Shown: in pieces, positions 40,755 to 49,087 of the stretch
Numbering within the stretch: position 1 is the first letter of the stretch
How the letters are laid out: each line of letters starts with the position of its first letter
Origin: Nitrospira moscoviensis
GTDB lineage: Bacteria; Nitrospirota; Nitrospiria; Nitrospirales; Nitrospiraceae
Direction of reading: 5' to 3'
DNA length: 64,000 nt
NCBI RefSeq assembly: GCF_001273775.1
Contig: NZ_CP011801.1
Location: 1,054,001-1,118,000, forward strand
Translations under genes and position numbers: made by a program
The notes under the pieces: generated by a model
Told to the model about the DNA's origin: nothing
Database searches by the model: none
What the model saw: only the letters and a program-made list of their open reading frames with translations

Positions 40755-42938
40755 GTGCATCGAGTGGCAGATCCAACCAGTTCCCCATCGGAGCCCGCCG
40801 CCACTGGCGGTCCGCCGCCGCCCGACACCGGTCTCATTTGTCTTCTCATCCTCGCCCGGTTTCACGATCTGCCGGCCGATGCGGCGCAGCTGCGCCATCA
40901 ATTTTCCCAATTCGGCAAGGTGCTGTCGGATACCGATCTTCTGCGTGCCGCCAAGCATCTGGGGCTCAAAGCCGGCCGGCGGACGACGACCTGGGAGCAA
41001 CTGGCAAAGTTCCCGCTCCCAGCGATGGCGAAATGCACGGACGGCCGCTATGTCGTCCTCGCTAAGCGGGAGGCCGATAAGGTTCTCGTTCAGGATCCCG
41101 TCGAAGGGCGCCCGCTCATCCTTTCGCGTGTACAGTTCGAATCCGTTTGGAGCGGCGCAGTGCTGCTCTTCACCAAGCGGGCCAATCTCCGTCTGCACGA
41201 TCTGAAATTCGATCTCACCTGGTTTATTCCCGCCATCGTCAAGTACAAGAAGTTCTTCGGCGAAGTCCTGTTGGCGTCCTTCTTTCTGCAGCTCTTCGCG
41301 CTGCTGACGCCGCTCTTCACGCAGGTCGTGATCGACAAGGTGCTGGTCCACAAGGGATTCACTACTCTGCACGTCCTGGCGGTCGGCATGATCGCGCTGG
41401 CGCTCTTCGACGCTGTCTTAGGTGGCCTGCGCACTTATCTCTTGTCGCATACGACCAACCGCATCGACGTGGCGCTCGGCGCGCAATTGTTCCGCCACAT
41501 TTTGGCGTTGCCCTTGGCCTACTTCGAAACGCGGCGCGTCGGCGATACGGTGGCGCGCGTCCGTGAGTTGGAGCAGATCCGGCAGTTCATTACGAGCCAT
41601 TCCATCACGGTGGTGCTCGACGCGTTGTTCATCGTCGTCTTCCTCGCGGTCATGTGGTTCTACAGCCCGCTGCTGACGATCGTCGTGATGGCGTCGCTGC
41701 CGTTGTACGCGCTGCTGTCGATCGCCATTACGCCGGCGATCCGGGCGCGCCTCCATGAAAAATTCAACCGTGGCGCGGACAACCAGTCGTTCCTAGTCGA
41801 AGCGATCGGTGGGATTCAAACGGTGAAGGCGTTGGCCGTAGAGCCGCCGCTGATTCGCCTATGGGAAGAGCAATTGGCCGGCTACGTGCGGGCGAGCTTT
41901 CGGGCGACGAGTGTCATGACCGTCGCCGGGCAGACGGCGGCGTGCATTCAGAAAGTGACGGTGGTCGCGGTGCTCTGGGTCGGCGCCTATCGTGTGATCG
42001 AAGGCGAACTGTCCATCGGGCAGTTCATCGCGTTCAATATGCTGTCGGCGCAGGTGACGGGTCCGCTGCTGCGGATGGTGAATCTCTGGCAGGAGTTTCA
42101 ACAGGTCGGCGTCTCGGTCCAGCGGCTGGGCGACGTGCTCAATACGCAGCCGGAGCCGTCGTACAATCCCGGCCGCACGACGTTGCCGCACGTGAAGGGA
42201 GCCGTGACGTTCGATGAAGTCTCGTTCCGCTATCGGCCCGACGGCGCCGACGTGCTGCGAAAGGTATCCTTCAGCGTGGCGGCCGGCCAGGTCATCGGCG
42301 TCGTGGGCCGGTCGGGGTCCGGGAAAAGCACCATCGCGAAGTTGATTCAGCGGCTGTATGTGCCGGAGCGCGGGCGCGTTTTGGTAGACGGCGTGGATCT
42401 GGCCCAAGTCGATCCGGCCTGGCTGCGGCGCCAAGTGGGTGTCGTGCTCCAGGAGAATTTCCTGTTCAATCGCTCGGTCCGCGACAACATTGCGTTGATT
42501 GATCCGGGTTTGGCGATGGAGTCGGTGATGCAGGCGGCGAAGCTGGCCGGGGCGCACGAGTTCATCCTCGAATTGCCTGAAGGCTACGATACGATCGTCG
42601 GCGAGCACGGCTGTTCGCTTTCCGGCGGGCAGCGCCAGCGGATCGCCATCGCGCGGGCGCTGGTGGCGAATCCCAGAATTCTCATTTTCGATGAAGCCAC
42701 CAGCGCGCTTGACTACGAATCCGAAGCGATCATCCAGCAGAACATGGCGCAGATCTGCAAGGGCCGCACGGTCGTCATCATCGCCCATCGGCTCAGTACT
42801 GTGAGGTGGGCGCAACGGATTTACGTCGTCGAGAAAGGCGAGATCGTCGAAGAGGGGCCGCATGACGAATTGGTCCAGAGGAACGGATGGTACGCGCGGT
42901 TGTATCAACATCAAGTCGGTACGGTGAGCCGCGCATGA
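40755..42938 (+). CDS. Type I secretion ABC transporter (HlyB-like, degenerate C39 domain)
   Basis: 727 residues from GTG 40755. Residues ~20-150 are a C39-peptidase-like domain whose catalytic Cys is replaced: the DCG of active enzymes reads DTG, so it is a non-cleaving docking domain as in HlyB. Six membrane segments follow (~165-440: FFGEVLLASFFLQLFALLTPLFTQVV and so on). The nucleotide-binding domain has Walker A GRSGSGKST (~517), signature SLSGGQRQRIAIARAL (~622), Walker B ILIFDEATSALD and an H-loop His in IAHRLSTV. It powers export of the upstream RTX protein. It overlaps the HlyD gene by 4 bases (ATGA). Confidence 0.95.
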   Translation: MHRVADPTSSPSEPAATGGPPPPDTGLICLLILARFHDLPADAAQLRHQFSQFGKVLSDTDLLRAAKHLGLKAGRRTTTWEQLAKFPLPAMAKCTDGRYVVLAKREADKVLVQDPVEGRPLILSRVQFESVWSGAVLLFTKRANLRLHDLKFDLTWFIPAIVKYKKFFGEVLLASFFLQLFALLTPLFTQVVIDKVLVHKGFTTLHVLAVGMIALALFDAVLGGLRTYLLSHTTNRIDVALGAQLFRHILALPLAYFETRRVGDTVARVRELEQIRQFITSHSITVVLDALFIVVFLAVMWFYSPLLTIVVMASLPLYALLSIAITPAIRARLHEKFNRGADNQSFLVEAIGGIQTVKALAVEPPLIRLWEEQLAGYVRASFRATSVMTVAGQTAACIQKVTVVAVLWVGAYRVIEGELSIGQFIAFNMLSAQVTGPLLRMVNLWQEFQQVGVSVQRLGDVLNTQPEPSYNPGRTTLPHVKGAVTFDEVSFRYRPDGADVLRKVSFSVAAGQVIGVVGRSGSGKSTIAKLIQRLYVPERGRVLVDGVDLAQVDPAWLRRQVGVVLQENFLFNRSVRDNIALIDPGLAMESVMQAAKLAGAHEFILELPEGYDTIVGEHGCSLSGGQRQRIAIARALVANPRILIFDEATSALDYESEAIIQQNMAQICKGRTVVIIAHRLSTVRWAQRIYVVEKGEIVEEGPHDELVQRNGWYARLYQHQVGTVSRA

Positions 42939-44314
42939 TTGACAGAAGGGATCAGGCCCTACGCGAAGCGCGAAGAAGAGGGCCAGACCCCTCTGAAGCG
43001 CGGGGAAGAGGGTCAGACCCCCATGAATTCCTGCCGGCGGTGCTGGAAATCCAAGAAGCGCCGCCCTCGCCGATCGGGCGCGCGATCCTCTGGACGCTCG
43101 TGCTGGTGTTCACGACCGGCGTCCTCTGGGCCACCTTAGGCTGGATCGATATCGTGGCGACGGCGCAAGGCAAGATCATTCCCAGCGGCTATTCCAAAGT
43201 GATTCAGCCCTATGAGTCCGGCGTCATCGCGGCGATTTACGTACAGGATGGACAGGTCGTCAAGAAAGGCGACGTACTGATCGAGCTGGACCCCACGCTG
43301 AATCGGGCGGATTACGATCGAGCCGCCAACGAATTCCATGCCGCCCAAGTGGAGGCGGCGCGGTTGCGGGCGCTCATCGCCAGCCACGATACCTTCGATG
43401 CTCCCCCTGATGCCGAGGCTCACTACGTGGTGCTCCAGCAGCAGCTCTTGCGGGATCAACTGGCGGAATATCGGGCGAAGGTAGCCGCCGCACGACATCT
43501 CATCGAGCAGCGCGCAGCCGCCGTGGAGCAGACGCGGGAAAATATCGTGCGGCTGGAAACCACCGTCCCGATGGAAGCGGAGCGCGCCGACGCCTACAAG
43601 ACGCTTTTGGAGCATGACGCGGTCACCAAGATGGACTTTTTGCAGGCGGAGGGACAGCGCATCGACAAGCAGCAGGAATTGGCCGGTCAACGCAAGAAAC
43701 TGACGCAGGATCGGGCCGCGTTGGCCGAGGCAGAAAACAATTACCGCGCCATGCTGTCCGAATTCCAGCAGACGAAACAGGCTGAGCTGTCCGCGGTCGA
43801 AACGAAGACTGTCTCACTCGTGCAGGAGGTGACGAAGGCCGGCCAAAAGGCTGAGTTGCAGCGGCTGCTTGCGCCGATCGACGGAGTTGTCCAACAACTC
43901 GCCGTCCATACGGTCGGCGGCGTTGTCACGCCGGCGCAGCAACTCTTGATCGTCGTCCCGCAGGACCATCCGGTGGAAGTCGAGGCCCAGGTCGAAAACA
44001 AGGACGTGGGATTTGTGAAGGAAGGGCAGCCGGTCGAAGTCAAAGTCGAGACCTTTCCATTTACACTCTACGGCACCATTCCCGGGCATGTCCTGACGGT
44101 GTCCGACGACGCGGCGCCGATCGAAAAAGTCGGGCTCGTGTATCCGACGAGAGTCAGCATGGAGCCTTCCACTATCCAGGTCGAAGGCAAGCAGGTGAAT
44201 CTCTCGCCGGGCATGGCGGTGACCGTGGAAATCAAGACGGGCCAGCGGCGGGTGATCGAATACCTCCTCAGCCCGCTGCTCAAGTCGGTCAAAGAAAGCC
44301 TGCGTGAGCGCTGA
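42935..44314 (+). CDS. HlyD-type membrane fusion protein of the type I exporter
   Basis: 459 residues from ATG 42935, overlapping the ABC gene stop by 4 bases; the longer frame upstream is rejected. A cytoplasmic N-tail includes two copies of an RG(P/S)DP motif encoded by a DNA repeat (42968-43027). One membrane helix (ILWTLVLVFTTGVLWATLGWI, ~50-70) is followed by a lipoyl-like half (VIQPYESGVIAAIYVQDGQVVKKGDVLIELDP), a long alpha-hairpin (~100-280), the second lipoyl half (LLAPIDGVVQQLAVHTVGGVVTP) and a beta-barrel. It bridges the ABC transporter to the TolC-type channel. The TolC gene overlaps its 3' end by 11 bases. Confidence 0.95.
   Translation: MIDRRDQALREARRRGPDPSEARGRGSDPHEFLPAVLEIQEAPPSPIGRAILWTLVLVFTTGVLWATLGWIDIVATAQGKIIPSGYSKVIQPYESGVIAAIYVQDGQVVKKGDVLIELDPTLNRADYDRAANEFHAAQVEAARLRALIASHDTFDAPPDAEAHYVVLQQQLLRDQLAEYRAKVAAARHLIEQRAAAVEQTRENIVRLETTVPMEAERADAYKTLLEHDAVTKMDFLQAEGQRIDKQQELAGQRKKLTQDRAALAEAENNYRAMLSEFQQTKQAELSAVETKTVSLVQEVTKAGQKAELQRLLAPIDGVVQQLAVHTVGGVVTPAQQLLIVVPQDHPVEVEAQVENKDVGFVKEGQPVEVKVETFPFTLYGTIPGHVLTVSDDAAPIEKVGLVYPTRVSMEPSTIQVEGKQVNLSPGMAVTVEIKTGQRRVIEYLLSPLLKSVKESLRER
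42968..43027. repeat. Imperfect ~30-bp tandem repeat in the HlyD 5' coding region
   Basis: Two units of the form GCGCG(A/G)(A/G)GAAGAGGGYCAGACCCC lie head to tail at 42968-42998 and 42998-43027. The near-palindromic GGGTCAGACCC core resembles REP-type sequences. The copies are in frame and encode RGPDPSEA / RGSDPHE in the cytoplasmic tail. Confidence 0.6.
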
Positions 44315-45677
44315 GCCGTCTCTGCTCATGACCATCGCTCCCGCAATAGGGTCACGGTTGTGCGCGGGTGCGATCGGACTCCTGGCACTCTGCGCCGGAT
44401 CATCCGGGCCGGCCGCCGCCGAGCCGGCCCCTTCCGCGCCGGTACCCATGCCCGCGCTGACGTTGACGTTGCGGGGCGCTCTCGCCGCCGCGGCGGACAA
44501 CAATCCCGACGTCCAGCTCTACAGGGAACGGATCAAGGCCGCGGAGGGCCAGGTGCTGACGCAGTTCGGTGCGATGTTGCCGAACTTATCCTCCACCGTG
44601 AAGCAAAGCAGGCAGACATTGTTCCTCGGTACGATCGGACTGGCTCCGGTACGCACCGATCCCTTCAGCATTTTCGATGCGCGCCTGTACGCGTCTCAAA
44701 ACCTCATCAGCGTGAGCCTCATTAGGCGTTGGCGCGCGTCGCGCGAGCAGCTGCACATCGCGGAGTTCGAGTCGGATGCCCGCATGTATGACACCATGGC
44801 GAGTGTCGGTTTGCTCTATATGGAGGGGTTGAAGGCCATCGGCATGGTGAAGATGCACGAATCCAATCAGCAGGTGATGAGCGAGTTGCTGGCGATCGTG
44901 CGGCAACGGCAGAAAGGCGGCGTGGCGACCGGACTCGATATCGCGAGGCTCGAAGCCCAGTTGGCCGGGGAACGGCAACTGGCTGCGGCGGCCCGCTACG
45001 ACATCCAGCATGCCAAGCTGGGCATCCTGAATCTCCTCAACCTGCCTTTCGATATTGCGATCGTGTTCGCCGACGAGTTTCAGACCGATACCGCGGATCT
45101 CTCGTCGCCTCCAGCGGTGGAAGAGGCGCTGGCGAGGCGGCCGGAAGTGCAGGCTCAATACACCAGGATAAAGGCCGCCGAATTGACCTATTCGTCGATC
45201 ACCGGAGAGCGGCTTCCTTCGTTGGTGGCGCAAGGGGACTATGGATTGATCGGCAACCGCTGGAGCAATACGTTGGACACGTTTACGGGAGCCGTGCTGC
45301 TGCAGATTCCGATCTTTGACGGGGCGCAGCGGGAAGGGCGCGTGGCCGAGGCGCGCAGTCAATTACGGCAGGAAGCGTTACGGATGCGCTCGGTCCTCAA
45401 CCAGGTGAAGATGGACGTGCACGATGCGCTTGCGGCCATGGTGGCGGCCAAGGAACAGCTGAGTGTCGCCCGGCATGGTCTGCAGGCGGCGACGAGAGAA
45501 TTGGAACTGGCCCGTGAACGCTATGCCGTGATGACGGCCGCCAGTCATTTCGAATTGACGAACGGCCTGTTCGCCGTGGCGAGAGCGAGGGAAGGGTTGG
45601 TGAGCGCCCTCTTTCAGCTCAATGCCGCCCGGGTCAATCTCGCCCGTGCGACCGGGACGCTGACGACGTTGAATTAG
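44304..45677 (+). CDS. TolC-family outer membrane protein of the type I exporter
   Basis: 457 residues from GTG 44304; ATG 44328 is the alternative. A signal peptide-like hydrophobic segment (AGAIGLLALCAGSSGPAAAE) leads to two TolC-type halves: LTLRGALAAAADNNPDVQLYRERIKAAEGQV and a later PPAVEEALARRPEVQAQYTRIKAAELTYSSI. Long helical stretches and LPSLVAQGDYG-type beta strands complete the trimeric channel subunit. It starts inside the hlyD-type gene, so the three exporter genes form one operon. It ends with a 3-base overlap of the convergent membrane protein gene. Confidence 0.92.
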   Translation: MSAEPSLLMTIAPAIGSRLCAGAIGLLALCAGSSGPAAAEPAPSAPVPMPALTLTLRGALAAAADNNPDVQLYRERIKAAEGQVLTQFGAMLPNLSSTVKQSRQTLFLGTIGLAPVRTDPFSIFDARLYASQNLISVSLIRRWRASREQLHIAEFESDARMYDTMASVGLLYMEGLKAIGMVKMHESNQQVMSELLAIVRQRQKGGVATGLDIARLEAQLAGERQLAAAARYDIQHAKLGILNLLNLPFDIAIVFADEFQTDTADLSSPPAVEEALARRPEVQAQYTRIKAAELTYSSITGERLPSLVAQGDYGLIGNRWSNTLDTFTGAVLLQIPIFDGAQREGRVAEARSQLRQEALRMRSVLNQVKMDVHDALAAMVAAKEQLSVARHGLQAATRELELARERYAVMTAASHFELTNGLFAVARAREGLVSALFQLNAARVNLARATGTLTTLN

Positions 45678-46867
45678 TCGCGCATCTCAGTGGCACACGT
45701 GGTACGGTGTGGCGGCCAGCGGCCTTGCATCAGATCAGCGAGCACCAGATCGGCGATGGCCAGGCATTCGAGGCCGAACGGGAGGTAGCCGGCGTAGCCG
45801 AGGAGCGGCATCGCGAACAGAGGGAAGCGATCGACGTAGGGAATGGCATAGCTCCAATGGGCGAGGCTGCGCCAGTTCCACAGCTCCCAGAAGAGGCCGC
45901 AGACGAGCGCGGCGAGGGCGGCCGTCCACAGCGACCGCCAATCGCCGTGCCGGAGCGGTTCGAATATCGTCCGCTGTCCCGCCAGCACCTGAAGACTCAC
46001 GAGCAGGCCGAGCGGCGCCGTCCACACCAAGGGGAACAAGACATTCGGCCGGAGGCCGAGCCCCAGCAAGCCGCCGCCGGCGAGGAGCAGGGCGGTGAAG
46101 GCCCAGACGCGCGGCGACCGGACACGAAGCGCCGGTCCAAAATCCAGCCCGCACGACAGGCTCGGCATAGTCGCGAGCAGCTGATAGGTGCTGACGAACG
46201 CGGGAAGCACCGTTGAAAAGGGAATCGACGCCTGCACCACATAGTCGAGGGCGCTCAATTCCGCGACGCCGCTGTAATACCAGTTCTGCACGAACCGGTT
46301 CAGGTATTCGAAGAGCCACCAGAAGGCCGCGCTGGCGGGAAACAAGGCGGCAAAGGCGGTCGGCTCTTCGATCATGAGGCTTGCGCCGCCGCGCCTGACG
46401 GTCCACGCGTTGACGACGACAATGTAGCCGATCCATAAAGGGGTGAACGTCCAGGTTTGGAAGGGCTCCATCCATTCCCATCGGGTCCAGGCCAGCACCC
46501 AGGCCGCCATCGTCCACGCGATTCCGAGGCAGCCCCACCAGGGAAAGCCGCGGCCTTCACCCATCCGCTCCTCGCCCTGAACCCCCTCACCTCTTCTCTC
46601 CCCCTCACCCTTCCCTCTCCCACGAGCGGAGAGGGTGGAAGGCAGGGTACAGAACAGGATCCGGAGCAGAAAGGGCGCGAGGGACGCGAGGATGAGGAGC
46701 GCCAGGCCGGCAAAGACCGGCCAGGAAAACGCCGCGTGCTCGACGAAGGGGATCTTCGGTGGAAATTCCAGATAGCCGCCGATCGGTTTGCCGGCGAGCG
46801 CGACGCCGAGGAGCGGAAGCCCGACCGACAAGAGGACGGTGAACGAGCAGATCAGTAACCGGCTCAT
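45674..46867 (-). CDS. Polytopic membrane protein of unknown function
   Basis: 397 residues with about 10 predicted membrane helices. Not assigned to a family. The loop following the second helix (~75-105: STLSARGRGKGEGERRGEGVQGEERMGEG) is encoded by a G/C-rich repeat (46556-46650), with no counterpart in structure, and looks like an in-frame insertion. Later parts (EPTAFAALFPASAAFWWLFEYLNRFVQNWYYSGV, FPLVWTAPLGLLVSLQVL, LFWELWNWRSLAHWSYAIPYVDRFPLFAMPLLGYAGYLPFGLECLAI) are rich in Trp and Tyr at helix ends. Convergent with the TolC gene. Probably inner membrane. Confidence 0.72.
   Translation of the reverse strand: MSRLLICSFTVLLSVGLPLLGVALAGKPIGGYLEFPPKIPFVEHAAFSWPVFAGLALLILASLAPFLLRILFCTLPSTLSARGRGKGEGERRGEGVQGEERMGEGRGFPWWGCLGIAWTMAAWVLAWTRWEWMEPFQTWTFTPLWIGYIVVVNAWTVRRGGASLMIEEPTAFAALFPASAAFWWLFEYLNRFVQNWYYSGVAELSALDYVVQASIPFSTVLPAFVSTYQLLATMPSLSCGLDFGPALRVRSPRVWAFTALLLAGGGLLGLGLRPNVLFPLVWTAPLGLLVSLQVLAGQRTIFEPLRHGDWRSLWTAALAALVCGLFWELWNWRSLAHWSYAIPYVDRFPLFAMPLLGYAGYLPFGLECLAIADLVLADLMQGRWPPHRTTCATEMRD
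46556..46650. repeat. G-rich dispersed-type repeat inserted in frame into a membrane protein gene
   Basis: The plus strand reads runs of CCCTCACC, CTCTCCC and a CCCTCTCC / GGAGAGGG hairpin, like the intergenic pieces at 2646-2669, 51353-51391 and 63205-63234. It encodes ~30 Gly/Arg/Glu-rich residues in a loop. Confidence 0.5.
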
Positions 46868-46915
46868 GCAGGCAGGGCTTCCTCTCCGGCTTCAGCGCGC
46901 CCTCTCATCGCGGCC

Positions 46916-48061
46916 TCAGCGACCCAGGAACTGGCCGAGGGATTGTAAGCGTGGAATGTGGTCGCAGACAATCTTCAGACTTGCGAAGAGCGGCACCGCC
47001 AGGAAGACGCCGGCAATGCCCCACACCCAGCCCCACAACAGGAGGCTGATCAGCACGGCGACCGGATTGAGCGCGAGCCGCTGACCCAAAAACGTGGGGG
47101 TGACGAACATGCCTTTGATCCACATGAGCGCGAGGTAGAAGGCGCCGGGAAAGGCGATCCACCAGAGGTCCTGGAAGGACAGCAGGGCCGCGAGGGTGAC
47201 CACTCCGACGACGAAGATGGTCCCGAGATAGGGAATGAATTGGAGCAGGAGCGTGGCGGCTCCCCAAAGGGCGGGATTCGGCAGGCCGATCGTCCAGAGC
47301 GCCAGCGCGAAGAGCCCCGCCGCGCCGGCGTTTTGAAGCAGAGAGTTGAAGAGAAAGCGCGAGAGCTGGCGTTCGATGCCGCGGATGGTTTCCCCCACCC
47401 GGCGTCGGTCTTCCTCGGTCGGGAGGACGATCAACAGTTTGTGCGTGAAGAAGTCGCCCGAGCAGAGCAGGAAGTAGAGCAGCACCAGCGCGGCGCCGAT
47501 CTCGGCCGCGACCGCCGCCGTCCACCCCAGGACTGGAATTTGCCAATCGGTCTTCACCGCCACCTCCGGTGCGGCGTCGGCAGCCGGGCCTTGCGCGATC
47601 TGCTCCACGGCCGTCTTCGCTTGGCTCATCTGCTTGGCCGATTGCTTCAAGGGCCGCAGTTTGGCGTCCAACGTCTCCAGCGCCGAGGGGATTTTGTCCA
47701 TCCATTCGCGCGCCGGATCGGCCAGGGAGTACAGGCCGGCGGCGACCACGATCGAGAAGAGCAACAGGACAAGCCCGGCGCCGGCCGGCTCGGGCAGACG
47801 CAGCCGGGTGAGCAAGCGGACGACAGGAGTCAACAGGAGGTACAGCAAGAGCGCCAGCGTGATCGGCAGGAAGAGCGCCCGGGCGGCGTGCAGGCTATGC
47901 AAAAGAGCGAGCAGAAACAACCCGGTGATCGATGCGCCGGCCAGCGTGAGCGAAGACCGGCCGGCGTGCGGCGGGGTCGGCTTGTCGGTGATCGGCCTCC
48001 GCTGAGCCGGCGGTGGAGGCGGCCCAGCGGACGGCCCCCGGCTCGTCGAGGAGTGATTCAT
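46916..48061 (-). CDS. AI-2E family (TqsA/PerM-like) transporter
   Basis: 381 residues. After a Pro-rich cytoplasmic tail (~1-35) come about 8 membrane helices in the family arrangement: FLPITLALLLYLLLTPVVRLLTRLRLPEPAGAGLVLLLF, a long extracytoplasmic helical insert (~120-175), GAALVLLYFLLCSGDFFTHKLL, and the conserved IPYLGTIFVVGVVTLAALL and NPVAVLISLLLWGWVWGIAGVFLAVPLFASLKIVCDHI. Members export autoinducer-2 in E. coli or other small metabolites; the substrate is unknown here. Its start overlaps the stop of the M48 gene by 4 bases, so they are coupled. Confidence 0.88.
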   Translation of the reverse strand: MNHSSTSRGPSAGPPPPPAQRRPITDKPTPPHAGRSSLTLAGASITGLFLLALLHSLHAARALFLPITLALLLYLLLTPVVRLLTRLRLPEPAGAGLVLLLFSIVVAAGLYSLADPAREWMDKIPSALETLDAKLRPLKQSAKQMSQAKTAVEQIAQGPAADAAPEVAVKTDWQIPVLGWTAAVAAEIGAALVLLYFLLCSGDFFTHKLLIVLPTEEDRRRVGETIRGIERQLSRFLFNSLLQNAGAAGLFALALWTIGLPNPALWGAATLLLQFIPYLGTIFVVGVVTLAALLSFQDLWWIAFPGAFYLALMWIKGMFVTPTFLGQRLALNPVAVLISLLLWGWVWGIAGVFLAVPLFASLKIVCDHIPRLQSLGQFLGR

Positions 48062-48933
48062 GGCAGCATCGAAGAAGCGGTCGGGCTAGGGCCGCCGATC
48101 GAGGGAAGCTGCGCCACCGGCGCTTTGTCGGCCTGTTCGTACAGCGCCAAGGCTTCAGGCAGGTGCTCGGTCAGGCGTGCGATCCTGGTGTCGTGGCCCG
48201 GATGCGTGGAGAGGAATTCCGGGGGTTGCCGCCCACCGGAGGCCGCTTTCATCCGTTCCCACACGCGGACCGCTTCCCGGGGATCGTAGCCGGCCTCGGC
48301 GGCGAGCAGCAGCCCGATGTAGTCGGCTTCCGATTCGTGGGCCCGACTGTAGGGCAAAAGAATGCCGACCTGGGTGCCGAGGCCCAAGGCGGACATCGCG
48401 GCTTGACTGGTCAGAGGGCTGAACCCTTGCGTCTGCATGGCGACCGACGCGCCGATCAATCCCGCCTGCGCCAGCACGCCCTGACTCATCCGCTCGGCTC
48501 CGTGTCGCGCCAGCGCGTGGACGACTTCATGCCCCATGATCGCGGCCAGGCCCGATTCGTTGCCGGCCATGGGAAAGATGCCGGTATAGACGGCGATCTT
48601 GCCGCCGGGCAGGGCGAAGGCGTTTTGCGTCCGATCGTTCTTGATGACGCTCACGTCCCACTGAAATTCCTTTGCCGCCTCACTGTACTTCGACCGTTTG
48701 GCCGCGTCGATGATCCTCGCCGCCGCCCGTTTCACTGGCTCGACCTCGTCCCGATCATGCGAGAGCCGGATTTGTGGATCCCGCAGCACGTCTCGATAGG
48801 CCTGCGCGCCGAGCTGCGCTTCATACGATTGGGGAACCATGAGCAGCTGCCAGCGCCCCGTATAGGGATTCGTGACGCAGCCGGTGAGCGCCAGTATCCA
48901 CAGGAGCAACCCGATCGAACGACGAAAGACCAT
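48058..48933 (-). CDS. M48-family metalloprotease lipoprotein
   Basis: 291 residues. Lipobox LLWILALTGC marks an outer- or inner-membrane-anchored periplasmic protein. The zinc motif is HEVVH at 135-139 with ESEADYIGLLLAAEAGYDP providing the third ligand Glu. This layout matches the LoiP/YggG/BepA-like group involved in outer membrane quality control. It overlaps the AI-2E gene (ATGA at 48058-48061). A TATTAT on the minus strand (48945-48940) ends 6 bases before the ATG, with no Shine-Dalgarno, so leaderless initiation is possible. Confidence 0.9.
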   Translation of the reverse strand: MVFRRSIGLLLWILALTGCVTNPYTGRWQLLMVPQSYEAQLGAQAYRDVLRDPQIRLSHDRDEVEPVKRAAARIIDAAKRSKYSEAAKEFQWDVSVIKNDRTQNAFALPGGKIAVYTGIFPMAGNESGLAAIMGHEVVHALARHGAERMSQGVLAQAGLIGASVAMQTQGFSPLTSQAAMSALGLGTQVGILLPYSRAHESEADYIGLLLAAEAGYDPREAVRVWERMKAASGGRQPPEFLSTHPGHDTRIARLTEHLPEALALYEQADKAPVAQLPSIGGPSPTASSMLP

Positions 48934-49087
48934 AACCCTATAATAGGCGGGGACCTCGACGAGAGATGATGCGGGGGACCCCTGGCTGGCAGGAGGGGGC
49001 GCCCTAGCTCGATGTTGTTGTGATGGCCAAGATGGTCAATAGGCGGATACCTTGACTTGATGGGTATCTTCACTCACACTCGGGTCG

